From contig CM077643.1 of assembly GCA_039707465.1 (NCBI GenBank), forward strand, positions 67,458,605-67,522,604: a stretch of 64,000 nucleotides of DNA, given 5' to 3'. The notes below the pieces were generated by a model that saw nothing but the letters and a program-made list of their open reading frames with translations, was not told where the DNA came from and did not search any database. Position numbers and translations under genes: made by a program. Every line of letters begins with the position of its first letter. The stretch's first letter is position 1. The DNA comes from Rhabdophis nuchalis. Its lineage: Eukaryota; Chordata; Lepidosauria; Squamata; Natricidae. Below are positions 22,430-33,949 of the stretch, piece by piece.

Positions 22430-22510
22430 TACATGGATGCTATCTCCACCCTTATTGAGAAAGAGGGTTGGTACTTACCTGATACGCCTCTTCTAATAAG
22501 GGGGGAGATA
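22430..22510 (+). repeat. DIRS internal complementary region
   Basis: The left half ('catggatgctatctccaccc' then 'ttattgaga') is the reverse complement of the element's left end. The right half ('ggtacttacctgatacgcct' on to 'ggagatagcatcc') is the reverse complement of its right end. The two are joined head to head. This is the template that DIRS models use to complete the ends during replication. Confidence 0.9.
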
Positions 22511-22643
22511 GCATCCGGCCCATCCCTTTCTCATTCAGCCCTGCCTGTGTTTGGTGTCTGGCTCTTGCTGTTCTTGGTAGTGTTACGGTTGGATTTTTCT
22601 TGCTAAAGGAGTTGGTTCGTACCGGTGAGTCTATTCTTTTCTT

Positions 22644-22780
22644 CGTCGAAAACTGGGTGTGGCTACTCCGTAGGGGGTTATATACCATGCCTAATTAATT
22701 AATTATTTAATATTATGACTCAGTCCAATCAGAGTGTGGATAGGTTTAACCCATACATGGATGCTATCTCCCCCCTTATT
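22644..22780 (-). repeat. DIRS right inverted terminal repeat
   Basis: Reverse complement of 17046-17178. A short non-repeated extension (22781-22815, 'agaagaggcgtatcaggtaa' and onward) completes the element before CR1 resumes. Confidence 0.92.
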
Positions 22781-22815
22781 AGAAGAGGCGTATCAGGTAA
22801 GTACCAACGCTCTTT

Positions 22816-23090
22816 CACCAAGGCACCTGAGGGCAGAACAAGAAGCAATGGGTGGAAACTAATCAAGGAGAGAAGCAACTTAGAACTGAGGAGAAATTTC
22901 CTGACAGTTAGAATAATTAATCAGTGGAACAGCTTGCCTCCAGAAGTTATGAATGCCCCAACACTGGATATCTTTAAGAAGATGTTGGATTGCCATTTGT
23001 CTGAAATGGCATAGGGCTTCCTGCCTAGGCAGGTGGTTGGACTAGAAGACCTCCAAATTCCCTTCCAACTCTGCTACTGTAATTGTAAAT
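22816..23090 (+). mobile_element. CR1 LINE, displaced C-terminus and 3' UTR
   Basis: It begins with KAPEGRTRSNGWKLIKERSN, then NFLTVRIINQWNSLPPEV and FKKMLDCHLSEMA with a stop at 23012-23014. The standard CR1 end follows: 'ggttggactagaagacctcc' and 'ccttccaactctg'. It is the continuation of the copy at 13969-17044. Confidence 0.9.
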
Positions 23091-23424
23091 GTTGTACAAA
23101 AGACTTTTATGTTAAGAAAAGAAGCAAGCAGGAATAAAATATTATTAAATGAAATTCATATTTGATTTTATCTGGAAGATATTATAGGTGGTATGTTGCC
23201 TGTCTGGGCTGAGAGGGAAATAAAAATGGAAACAAATCTGAATTTCTATCTAATATTTTTATATTTAGCACACAAGAAAATTACATCCCATTTCTTCATT
23301 GTGATGAATACATTCTTCTCTCCCCTTATCCTTTCCTCACCTTCTTGGAGGGCCCTCCCTCTCTTCCTCCCTCCCTCCCTCCCTCCCTTTTTAACTGCTG
23401 TGCTATTCTTTGTCTAGTTATATG
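23091..23424. other. No gene seen
   Basis: AT-rich sequence with a CCT-rich patch at about 23360-23390. Nothing recognised. Confidence 0.5.
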
Positions 23425-23711
23425 TGCTAGGCCAGGGGTCCCCAACCCCCAGGCCGCGGACCGGTGCCGGTCCATGGCTGGGTGGGAGCCAGGCCGCAGG
23501 GTGGAGAGGAGGAGGAGGGAGGAGGGGGCAGCCCCCTGAGCAGAGCACCCGGGAGAACGCAGGCGCGGCTGTTCGCGCCATTGGAGTGTGGCTCTTCCTC
23601 CTCCCTCGTCGGCGGAGGGACTCCTGGGCGCCAATTCCCTTCCCTGCTGGCATGCCGGCCACTCGTTTTTTTCCAGGGGCTGCGGAGGCTCCGCCAGCGG
23701 GGGAAGGAACT

Positions 23712-23944
23712 GGCTGGAGAGGAGGAGGAGGGAGGAGGGGGCAGTCCATTGGGCAGAGCGCGCAGGAGAACACAGGAGGATGGTGGGGGCTCTTCCTCCA
23801 CCCTCGTCGGGAGGGTTGCTCTGGCGGCGCACAGGAGTCCCTCCGTCGACGAGGGTGGAGGAAGAGCCCCCACCATCCTCTTGGGTTCTCTCGCGCGCTC
23901 TGCCCAATGGGCTGCCCCCTCCTCCCTCCTCCTCCTCTCCAGCC
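23712..23944. repeat. 98-bp-arm inverted repeat inside the hAT element
   Basis: The left arm 23712-23809 and right arm 23847-23944 are near-perfect reverse complements around a 37-bp loop. The arms contain 'ggaggaggagggaggagggg' and its complement. A third, diverged copy of the arm lies at about 23503-23640. Reading frames here are open on both strands only because of GC-rich purine strings. Confidence 0.9.
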
Positions 23945-24009
23945 GTGCAGCCACAGAGCCTGACTGAGCGAACGAGCAACCAAGCGCGGCAGGAGAGCTG
24001 AGGAGGCTG

Positions 24010-24276
24010 GGGGGGGACGACGACGACAGACACACATAGAGAGACAGAGAGAGGGAGGGAGGGAGAGAAAGATAGACAGAGACACAGAATGAGTGATTGA
24101 GTGAACGCAAGACAGGAAGACACACGCACACACACACAGAGTGACAGAGATGGGCGGATGAAGGAGAGAGACAGAGAAAGAAAGAGAAAGAAATAGCGAG
24201 AGAAAGGGAAAGAGAGAGAAAGAGAAAGAAAGAAATAGCAAGAGAAAGAAAGAGAGACAGAGACAAAGAAAGAGAG

Positions 24277-24355
<79 letters not shown>

Positions 24356-24356
24356 A
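24010..24356. repeat. GA-rich tract ending in (GAAA)n
   Basis: An irregular gacaga/gagaga tract becomes a clean (GAAA)n run from about 24278 to 24356. It lies within the hAT element. Confidence 0.95.
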
Positions 24357-24546
24357 CTTATGACCACAGTTGAGGCCAAAAGTTTGGTTGCTAACCAAGA
24401 TCATTGTTAAGTGAGTTTCACATTTTCCAAGTTGGCCCCGCCCACCCAGTCACATGACTGCTGAGCCACTCAGCCGGTCCGCAGAATTTTCTTTAAAATG
24501 AAACCGGTCCCTGGTGAAAAAAAGGTTGGGGACCCCTGTGCTAGGC

Positions 24547-27500
24547 CATATTCTTGTTTCTCTTTGACAAACAATACAGGAGTTGCATGCATCATGAGCA
24601 TATTAGGGAGCTGGATAATGACCTTCTCTTCCAAAGGAAACAAGTAAGAAATTTGCAGAATTTCCTCTGGAGTTTCTGGGCATGTAGTTTCCCAATGACA
24701 GAAAGGCTCCCTTCATCCCATTTTTTTTAGTTCTTATGATTTCTCCCATTCCCCAAGTAGCCTTTCTCCTTCCTTGGTGGCCACCCACCTTTCCCCCCCC
24801 CCCCTCACTACAGAAAACAAATGCAAAGAAAGAATGAAGCTGAGGAGGGGGCACTAGACTAATAGTTCTGTAGAGGAATGGTGCTTAATGTATGGAAGTG
24901 CCCTTTGATTCACTAGATTTTTAACTGAAGAACTAAACCACAATTTTGGACAAATACCTATTATTTTCAAAATTGAATATCATTTTGGAGTTCCTTGAGA
25001 TGTGACTCGATTGAATTTCATCCACCTTCAAGTGCTGAAGGAGGAAGACTAATTCTGGGCTCTGCATAAAAGAAAAGGGTAGTTGAGATTCTAGCTCTGC
25101 CATCCAAGGAAGCTTTCATGCACAACAGATTAGAGAATTCCATTTGTTTTCTCTATTCTGAAAAAAGCCTTTGGTTCCCAAAAGACTCCCTTTTGCTGCC
25201 TTTTGCTTTTGTCCCATTCAACAAGACAGGAGTTATGACTGACATCAAAAGTAGATCCTTTCTCTCAAGAGACAGAGAACAACAGTTTAACTAATGGGGC
25301 TTCAAGCCATCATGGAAACCAGCACTCTTGGAAAGCACACAGGAAGTCTATTATTGAACTGGTGCTCGCTGTTGCCAAGGTCAATGAAATTGTATCCAAC
25401 TGTGTTCGACAATGGAGCAGTCATGTGCTAGCTGAACGAATTCCTCCTTCCCAACTCTTAGTTACTTCAACACCTCACAAATCTACTCTGAAGAGTGGAG
25501 GAATCTTCAGATCCGATTGGGAAAAGGAAAAGGGGAAATCCCAATCTGCACATGCGATGTGGAATATTTCCATTAGTATCCTTACCTTTTACAGTGGTTT
25601 TTGCTGCTTCTGAGTTACATTAACTTTCATAATGGTTTAAACATGAATAAACATTTATCCCACAGGCAATTTGGTCATCGGTGCTGTTATTATTTCTCTA
25701 AATGATATTGTTCTTCAAAGCTTTTTGAGTTCTCCAGAGAGCAAAATTAAAGAAATACAAACCATGTCCAAATATTTATTTTCTTATGCTTTTCTAGAAC
25801 AGATGGAAGTTGGATCTAACTTAGACATTAATTATATATTTTTTAAGTGTGGGAAGGGTGTTTTTTTTTAACTTTTGAAATAATCACTTAAGGATATTGG
25901 GCAATGAGGTCTGACATATTTTGCAATACAGTTTTGTTATATATAAACAATCTCTCACACTCTATATATCTACATCTGTTTACACTCCATACTAAAGAGG
26001 CAATTCTAAAGTAGCAGTTATAGGAAATGCAAAAGGAAAATTAACAGTAATAGTTTAACTCAGTATAATATAAATGGAGGAAAATGATCATGAGTTCAAC
26101 AGTAGGAACACTGAAGATTGCCTGCTCAATCCAATAAAGGCAATTAACTCACTTTGCTTCCATGTGTTATTTCAGTAACCAAAGCAAAAACTTTCAACTA
26201 CTATGCAACCAACCTTCACTAAAACAAGGGGGAAAAATTCCACAGAAAATGAAGGTTGATCCAGGCTGATTTGTGCTATGAATCTTGCGCTTAAGTCTAA
26301 ATCCAAATTTAATGTGATGACAATTTCCCTAGTCATATAAATTATAAAATGGGTACTTGAGGCCTTCCAGATATAGCTGGACATGCCAGCATCCCTCATC
26401 CCCATGACCATGTGGCTTGAGACTTCTGCAATGTAAAGTCCAGCACCTTCACCAATTCCTCATTTTTTGATGCTTTAAATACTGACTAATCTTTTCCGGG
26501 CTGAGGGACCAAAGCAGGGTTGTGCACGCGCAAATGTAAATGTGTGTGCCCGAACCCCCAAAATGGAATGTGTGCCCCCATGCATGCACCCCATCCCCAC
26601 ATAGGCACGCACACATGCACATGTGACACCCCCCCTTGCAAATGCCCTGCCCTCACACATGTGCACATGACCCGCACACATATGCAGCAGAGACCTGAAG
26701 GCCAGCTGGCCTGTGGGAGGTACACGCATGCATGCCAGAGCTGAATTGGGTGATGGCTCCTGTGCCATCAGAGAGGGTGCTGCATGCCACCTCTGGCACA
26801 AGTGCCATACATTCGCCATCATGGTCTTAAGGTCTGTGGTGATGTCCAGCAGTTCCAAGTTGGGAAAGGCCATCTCAACTTCCCAATGTCCTTGGATCAC
26901 TCACTAGTTATCCTTTACTTCAGAAGAGCAGAAGGAAAAAAACCCACAAGTTTTATTCATCTAACTTACCTATATAAATATATATCTGTGATACATTTGC
27001 AACTACAGCAAGGAATCAACTATTGTACCTGAGATTTGGAATCCATCATCAGTGACAGGATAAGTTTTGAGTTTCAAAATATATATTTCGGATTGAGATT
27101 AGTGAAAGAGTGTTAACTGCCCACTTGAAAGAGACCCTACCAGACGAAAAATGGAATCACTCTTTAATCAAGGGACTATGATAGCATCAATCCAGTTTAC
27201 ATTGAGAAGGTAACTTGTTCTACTGGAGAAAGGTCTCCCTTCATGTAAGATTCTTGGGACTAGTAAGCCTTTCTTCAACATTCAATTTTAAGCCCATTCC
27301 ATATACCCTACTTTGTTAGATACACTGAGGCTTCCAATTTCACCATGCAAACTCTGGTTTTATAAACAGAATCAAAGTTTGGAAGACAAGTGTTGCTTAT
27401 AATCAAACAATTAAAGCAGCTTGGGAATTTATTGAGTTTTATATTTGGGGTTTTACTTCTGCAAGCTGCCTAGAGTCACTGGGTACTTCTATACATTTTT

Positions 27501-27656
27501 TAATAAAAATGAAAACACTTATAAAATAAGGGTTTAACATGGCAAAGGTGGATACCAGCAATTTCCAGACTAGAGTGGGCCATTATATCAATATTTTTCA
27601 GTCCTCTAAGGCCATCAAGCAATGAAGTGACCTGCTAATTATCCATTACTTTGAAT
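24547..27656. other. Mostly unique sequence
   Basis: No recognisable gene or RNA. Features seen: a C-run at about 24791-24804 and a patch of alternating purine-pyrimidine and CA/TG words at 26520-26720. Open frames of 60-140 codons here lack family signatures. Confidence 0.45.
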
Positions 27657-27876
27657 GATAGCAATGTCATTTAGACTTATATACTGCTTTGCAATGCTTT
27701 ACAGCCCTCTCTAAGCGATTTACAGAGTCAGCATAATGCCCCCAACAAAGTTGGGTCTTCATTTTACTGACCTTGGAAGGATGAGTCATCCTTGAGCCTG
27801 CCAAATTGCAGGCACCCAGCAGTCAGCAGTAGTAGCCTGCTATACTGCACTCTAACCACTGCACCACGGTGGCTCA
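27657..27876 (-). mobile_element. tRNA-derived SINE, second family, minus strand
   Basis: Read on the minus strand it starts 'gtgagccaccgtggtgcagt' with an A-box-like tggtgcagtggttagagtg. It runs through 'ctgctgactgct', 'gactctgtaaatcgctta' and 'gagagggctgtaaagc' and ends in 'tatataagtctaaatgac'. I recognise this body as a common squamate SINE. The B box has been lost by a small deletion. Confidence 0.75.
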
Positions 27877-28525
27877 CTTTACATGTAAAGCTAAATCTTT
27901 GCCTTTTTTCTAGTTTTTTTTAGGTTTAAATAATTTTAAAAGACCATTCAGATCCATGAATAAAATGTATTTCCATTAATAAAGCACACTCCTGTGTCTT
28001 ATTCTGGGCTTTGTTCTGTTGTATTTCAACTATAGAAATTCATCAAATAATTGTATTATATGATGGTGCACAAATTTCGTGGTTGTGTACATGGGGGCCA
28101 CAGAAGGGCTGTGGCATGGGCAAGCAGGTTAAAACTTATCCAAAACAGTATGCTGAGCCTGGTCAAAGAACCATATCCTCCACTGATACATAATCTGTTT
28201 CTCTATGTATATAATAAAGTAAAGTAAGTGTGGTCATACTCCATTCTACAATATCAAAAGGATGCTTAGCACAAACACAAGAATCAGGATAGGTACTGCC
28301 AAGGAATGATAGTAGATCACTTTTCTATTTGCCTCTAAAGTCATTGCTTTCCATGCCAACGTTTCTACAAATCCATTAAAATGGCAGAACTCAGTTCTGA
28401 GAAAGAAGAGGGCATGAGAAATGGACTCGAAATAACCCTTTCTTGATTGTATTTGGTGTAAATAGGAGAACAGGACATACTGGCAGTCTTTCAAAATTTT
28501 GTTATATCCTACAGTAATAAAATAG
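27877..28525. other. No gene seen
   Basis: AT-rich sequence up to the L2 tail. Nothing recognised. Confidence 0.5.
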
Positions 28526-30366
28526 CATAATAATAATAATAATAATAATAATTTTAATTTATATCCCGCTCTCTCTCCCCAAGGGGACTCGAGGCGGGGC
28601 ACAGGCAATTAAAAATACAAATAAACCACAAACAGATACAAAATACAAAGTTAAAAATAGATTAAATAGATCCTGCGCTAAAACCCATAACTAAACTAAA
28701 AATTACCCCTAAAAAACCCTGACCTAAAAAGAGACTACCCAAGGCCGGCCAGACGAAAAAAGTGCGTCTTTAATTTTAAGCGGAAGGAGCGGAGGTCCGT
28801 GGTTGTCCTGATATCGGGGGGAAGGTCATTCCAGAGGGCTGGGCCCGCCACAGAGAAGGCCCTTCCCCTGGGCGTCGCCCGCTGACAAAGTCTAGTGGAC
28901 GGCACCCGGAGAAGTCCCTCTCTGTGGGAGCGAATCGGCCGTGAGGATGTATGGGGCAGGATCCGATCCCGCAGGTAGCTAGGTCCCGAGCCATGGAGCG
29001 CTTTGAAGATGGTAACTAACACCTTGAAGCGCACCCGGAAGACGACAGGTAGCCAGTGCAGCTCGCGCAACAGCGGTGTTACATGGGCAAACCTAGAGGT
29101 GCCCATAATTGCTCGCGCGGCTGCATTCTGGACCAACTGAAGCCTCCGGGTACACCTCAAGGGGAGCCCCATGTAGAGAGAGTTGCAATAATCCAGTCGG
29201 GATGTCACGAGAGCATGAGTGACTGTGCGAAGGGCGTCCCGATCCAATAGGGGGCGCAACTGGCGTACCAGGCGAACCTGGTAAAACGCCCTCCTGGCCA
29301 CGGCTGTCACTTGATCTTCCATGGACAGCCGGGTATCCAGGAGGACACCCAAGTTGCGCGCCCCATCCACAGGGGCAAGATGTTCGCCCCCTATGGCCAG
29401 CGTTGGAGAGAGCTGGTTGAATCGGGCAGCCGGAAACCACAGCCACTCGGTCTTGGTCGGGTTGAGCCTAAGTCCGTTACTTCCCATCCAGATCCGCATG
29501 GCTTCCAGGCACTGGCACATCACCGCTACGGCATCGTTGGGGTGGTTTGGGGTAGATATGTACAGCTGGGTGTCATCAGCGTACAGGTGGTACTCTACCC
29601 CAAAACCACGGATGATCTCGCCCAGCGGCTTCATGTATGCGTTAAACAGGAGAGGCGAGAGGACCGACCCCTGAGGCACCCCGCATGTGAGGGGTCTCGG
29701 GGTCGACCTCTGCTCTCCTGCCCGCACAAATTGCGATCGGCCAGAGAGGTAGGAGGAGAACCACCGTAAAACGGTGCCTCCCACCCCCAACCCCCCCAGC
29801 CGATGCAATAGGATACCATGGTCGATGGTATCGAAAGCCGCCGAGAGGTCTAATAGGACCAGGATGGAGGAACATCCCCCATCTCTGGCCCTCCAGAGAT
29901 CATCTACCAACGCGACCAATGCCGTCTCGGTGCTATGCCCGGGCCGAAAGCCGGACTGGCGCGGATCTAGATAGTCAACTTCCTCCAGGTGACGGGGAAA
30001 CTGTTGTGCCACCACACTCTCAACAACCTTCGCCAAGAAGGGAAGGTTGGAGACTGGACGATAGTTGTTCAAAAGAGCAACTATCCAAAGAGGGCTTCTT
30101 GAGGAGGGGCCTCACCATGGCCTCTTTTAGGGAGGCAGGCAAGGAGCCCTCACTCAAGGATGCGTTGACAACCTCTTGGAGCCAGCCTCGTGTCACCTCC
30201 CAGGATGCCAGTACAAGCCAGGAGGGGCACGGATCCAATAAACATGTGGTGGCTCGCAGTCGCCCACGTAGCCTGTCCATATCCTCGGAAGTAACGGAGT
30301 CAAACTCCTCCCAAACAAGATCTCCCCCGTGGCATCCCACTGGGCCATGAATGGGGGTTAGCTCAC
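28526..30366 (-). mobile_element. L2-clade LINE, 5' truncated (copy 2)
   Basis: Minus-strand L2 with an (AAT)n tail at 28526-28553, a 3' UTR and the RT to C-terminus part of the protein. Homology to the other copies ends at about 30366, just upstream of the RT domain. The copy is very close to copies 1 and 3. Confidence 0.92.
28735..30363 (-). pseudogene. L2 reverse transcriptase and C-terminal domain, truncated
   Basis: One uninterrupted frame (30072 down to 28735) carries [75 protein letters not shown] and [10 protein letters not shown], then the C-terminal block ending at FRLAGLG. Upstream residues (DLVWEEFDSV ... EAMVRPLLKKPSLD) continue in another frame, so one shift lies near 30078. 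The endonuclease is missing because of the 5' truncation. RT motifs and the Asp-Asp pair are intact, unlike the endonuclease of copy 1. Confidence 0.92.
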
Positions 30367-32461
30367 CCATACCTACTATGGCCAATATTAAGAGAGAAAA
30401 AGAGTGCCTGTTAAATGTACTGTTACGTTAGTATCTTGACATTTATTATTCATATGTATTATATACAGGTTTCTTAGGAAAACTTTAATGCAAAACTTTA
30501 ACTACAAGAACTAATACATATTTTAGAAGAAGGGAGCATTAAGATCTGGTGTTATCCAGAACATTATATTTTCTACTGGAGTTGTGCAATGTTTCAGACT
30601 TGATTCCATAAAAGGGCTTCAGTACTTACAAGTCTTGGATTTAACACTTGCCTGCAGCATTTGAAAGCAGTTTTATCTTTTCCCCAAAATCACATGATAA
30701 TTCCAATTCCAAGAAAAGATGGAGAGTAGTCTTTGGCTTATGTCCATTTGTTCACCACCTGCTCAAAGTTACAGGAGCACTTTTAAAAAATGGACTGATG
30801 ACTGCCCTTGAAGTTCCAGCTGTTGCAGCAACTTTGTGATCAGGTGATTATAATGCAAGTGCTCAGGTGCCTGGCTCACAATTACAATGGTGCAATGGGG
30901 GAATCTGGCAAGGAAGGTAACAAGCCATCCCGTTAAGTTGCTCTTGTCACTTTTTCTCCCCAGGAGCCTGCAACAGAAAACATAGCTCCTTCTGCTTATC
31001 CTCCCTTTATGGTTGCAGCTGCACCCACCTGCAGCTCTTCCCATCCTCTTTTCCCTCTGCCAGCCATTCCATCGCCCCTGCCACAGCCCTTCAGTGGCCC
31101 CCATGTACGCAACCATGAAATTTGTGCACCCCCCCCACACTCCTTTATCTGGCACTCTCACCTTTTCCTTCTTAACAACCTGCATATCCTGGGGTTAGAC
31201 AGCAATTGACTGCCTTGATTGCCATCACTAGGTGATAATATCTTGTGATATTTTGATTTACAACCATATCACTTAACCATGTCAATCCTGGTCCCAATTG
31301 TTGCTATAACCCAAGGACTACCTGTATTGGTTTTAAAGAGTTGCAGATAAGTGATACCTTTTTATTGCCTCTTGCACCAAAGCATCTTTTCTCCCTCTTC
31401 TTCTCCAATTCCCATACCTGCTTTTTAAACACAGCTTCCTTTAAATGTAGCCATCTCTGAGCCTACAGGCACTTACAGTCAAGAGCTGTGGCATATTTAT
31501 GAGGAAGCTAGTATGTTCCTTTCTCAACACATACCCAAAGTTCTACCAGCAGACAAATTTTACGCAGCTCCATCAGTTTTATTATTTCCCCTCTTCTCTT
31601 TTATTGCTTGAAAATGATTACTGTTTAAGTGGTATGCAGTTCTGGTTTCTATTTTTACCCTGTTATTTATTTTTATTTTATTTATTGCTTTCAACATATC
31701 CCAATTGGTTAGGAATCCTGAACTTTAACAAACAGATATACATATCTAAATATATCCATGCATCATCTTTCATCTTCTCATTTTATATGGCTGCCAAAGC
31801 AACTTCATTTCATACGTTTAATCTATTGATTGTCCTGGGTACTGTGGGGATGGTGCTGTTATTATCTTTTCCTCACATACCCCCCAGAGTCTGCAAATTG
31901 GAGTGAATTATCAAAATTATAAATCAATAAATAAAGTATTCATAGTAAAGATAAGTAAAATATCCATAAATATCCTGTCAGAGATGAAGAAGCTTATTGG
32001 ATGAGAAGCCAAACATCTTCAAAAGAAAAACAAGAAAGTCTAGCTGTCTCCTGAAAAAGCACCTTTGTGACAACCATAACATGGATGACTGAGAATCTCT
32101 AAATAAACCACAATCTCCCAAACAAATCAGGAATAAAACAAAAGCTCAACTGGCAATGGTTTATTCCAAAAAAAAGGTCTTCAAAAGACTTTTGTCTTCG
32201 GCATCATCTGAAATGAACATTCCATGGAGAATGGTTTGATCTCAGCTGCTTTGCAAGGCACCTCAAATGTTTTGCAAAGCACTCGGAGAAAGTTTGCAAG
32301 GAAGCATACAACATTTAAACACTGAAATAATTAAACCCAGTTTTTTTCTTTGCTTCCTTGCAAAAATGAAATTGGACAATAGAACATCTATAACCAAGCT
32401 CAGAGAGCACCAAGGACTCCATAAATAAATCTCCTAAGTTTTCTAGCTGAATGATACAGAG
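30367..32461. other. Unique sequence plus MITE-like pieces
   Basis: Holds an AT-rich start, then pieces of a DNA-transposon-like repeat at about 30800-30960 and 31180-31326. The second ends 'aaggactacctgta', which recurs as 'aaggactacct' at 41195. No coding gene recognised. Confidence 0.4.
31180..31326. mobile_element. MITE-like fragment ending ggactacctgta
   Basis: The words 'catatcacttaaccatgtc' and 'aaggactacctgta' match the end of a non-autonomous DNA transposon that is frequent in squamates, as I remember it. Related pieces: 40975-41212 and a short stretch inside the hAT element at 24357-24420. Only one terminus is visible, so superfamily is not assigned. Confidence 0.35.
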
Positions 32462-32805
32462 TTTTTGTTGTTGTTGGCATCCTTCTGTTTCAAAAGACTA
32501 TGGTATCGTGCTCTGGAAAGAGGTCTTAATGCAACATCTGGTATGGCTAAAAAGTCCAATTTGTGAGTGGCAATCCCTTTCACACTGAGGGGCAGATACA
32601 TTCTGTCCCCTGCCCAGCCCCCAGATTTCGCTGGTTCCGGAATTGCCTCTTTATCTCAGCCTGCTGAACAAGTGTCTTCGAATTGGAAAAGGACATTCTG
32701 TGTCTTTAGCTTCCAAGCTGAATCTTGACCAAGAGGTCAAGGTTTCCCAGTTGTTTATGTCCATTCCCAAGGCCTTTAGATCCCTCTTGAAGATATCCTT
32801 ATATC

Positions 32806-33752
32806 ACAACTCAAACTCAACCTGTCCAAGACCGAGTGGCTGTGGCTTCCGGCCTCCCGGTTTAGCCAGTTGACACCATCACTGGCCATGGGGGGGCGAA
32901 GTACTGATCCCTGTGGAGAGGGCACGCAATTTAGGAGTCCTCCTGGATTCCCGGCTGTCCCTGGAGGACCAGGTGGCAGCCGTGGCCAGGGGGGCATTTT
33001 ACCAGGTTCACCTGGTCTGCCAATTGCGCCCCTTACTTGACCACACAGTCACTCAGGCACTCGTGACTTCCCGTCTGGACTACTGTAATGCTCTCTACAT
33101 GGGGCTCCCCTTGAGATGCACTCGGAGGTTGCAGTTGGTCCAGAATGCGGCCGCGTGGGTGATTATGAGTGCCTTATGGCAATCCCACATAACACCGCTT
33201 CTGCGCGAGCTGCACTGGCTGCCTGTGACCTTCTGGGTGCGTTACAAGGTTTTGATGACCATCTTCAAGGTGCTCCATGGCACGGGGCCTAGTTACCTAC
33301 GAGACCGTCTGCTGCCCCATACATCCCTACGACCAATCCGCTCCCACAGAGAGGGTCTGCTCCGGGTGCCGTCAACCAGGCAATTCTGGTTGGCGATGCC
33401 CAGGGGAAGAGCCTTCTCTGTGATGGGCCCAACCCTCTGGAACGCCCTACCTCTCGAACTCTGTGTCATCTCGGACCTCCTCCTGTTCCGCCAGCGTTTA
33501 AAAACGCACTTCTTCCAACAAGCCAGTCTGGCATGATTTTACTCGACACTGTACTGCTTTTTAGTTGACCAAAGTTTTAATTCAGGGGTTTTAAATGGGT
33601 TTCAGCGCAGGGTGGGTTTAATTTAATTTAGTTTTAAGAATGTTTTATTCTTGTATATATGTATATTTATATTTTATGTTCCCTGTGCGCTGCCCCGAGT
33701 CCCTTTGTGGTGAGATGGGTTACAAATACGAGAAATAATAATAATAATAACT
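32806..33752 (+). mobile_element. L2 LINE 3' fragment nested in the RTE element
   Basis: A plus-strand L2 3' end with the C-terminal coding block (32913-33536: [64 protein letters not shown]), a 3' UTR and an (ATA)n tail at about 33735-33752. It diverges from copies 1-3 and is closer to the fragment at 56606-57552, so it belongs to an older L2 subfamily. RT is absent. Confidence 0.9.
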
Positions 33753-33949
33753 GTGGTCTTCCTCTGGGGTGCTTTCCCTGCACTAATTCTCCATACAGGA
33801 GGTCTTTCAGAATCTAACTATCGGCCATTCTCACAACATCCCAAGCCAGCATAGACATCACTGTTTCAATAGTGTATACATGCTAGAAATTCCAGCATGT
33901 TCCAAACTGCACTATTTGGAACTTTGTCATGCCAGGTGATGACAAGAAT

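Larger units (their letters stand above)
17045..22815 (+). mobile_element. DIRS-type tyrosine-recombinase retrotransposon, full architecture
   Basis: A 5.8-kb element inserted in CR1. It has inverted terminal repeats (17046-17178 and 22644-22780) and gag-like, RT, RNase H and tyrosine recombinase regions in the usual DIRS order. An internal complementary region at about 22430-22510 is complementary to both outer ends. There is no LTR and no integrase. DIRS elements are thought to insert through a circular intermediate using the recombinase and so leave no target duplication; none is evident here. All ORFs are broken, so the copy is inactive, but its ends remain almost perfect. Confidence 0.88.
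23433..24538. mobile_element. Non-autonomous hAT transposon, perfect TIR and TSD
   Basis: The left end caggggtccccaacc (23433-23447) and right end ggttggggacccctg (24524-24538) are perfect 15-bp inverted repeats. The flanking 8-bp duplication tgctaggc is identical at 23425-23432 and 24539-24546. Eight-base duplications and CAGxG-type ends are hallmarks of hAT elements. Subterminal sequence ('ccgcggaccggtgccggtcc' left, 'cggtccctggtg' right) resembles widespread Charlie-type ends. No transposase is present. The inside holds a GC-rich inverted repeat and a GA-rich tract. Confidence 0.93.

Noticed and set aside
23326..24404. Frames of 269-325 codons on the minus strand across the hAT interior
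   Set aside because: They run through the GAAA tract and the GC-rich inverted repeat, are open in several frames at once, and have low-complexity composition.
25362..25613. 83-codon frame (possible exon)
   Set aside because: Looks moderately protein-like, but no splice sites, family motif or neighbour support it.
26475..26900. 141-codon minus-strand frame rich in Cys, His and Met
   Set aside because: It follows the CA/TG-rich patch and has no recognisable domain.
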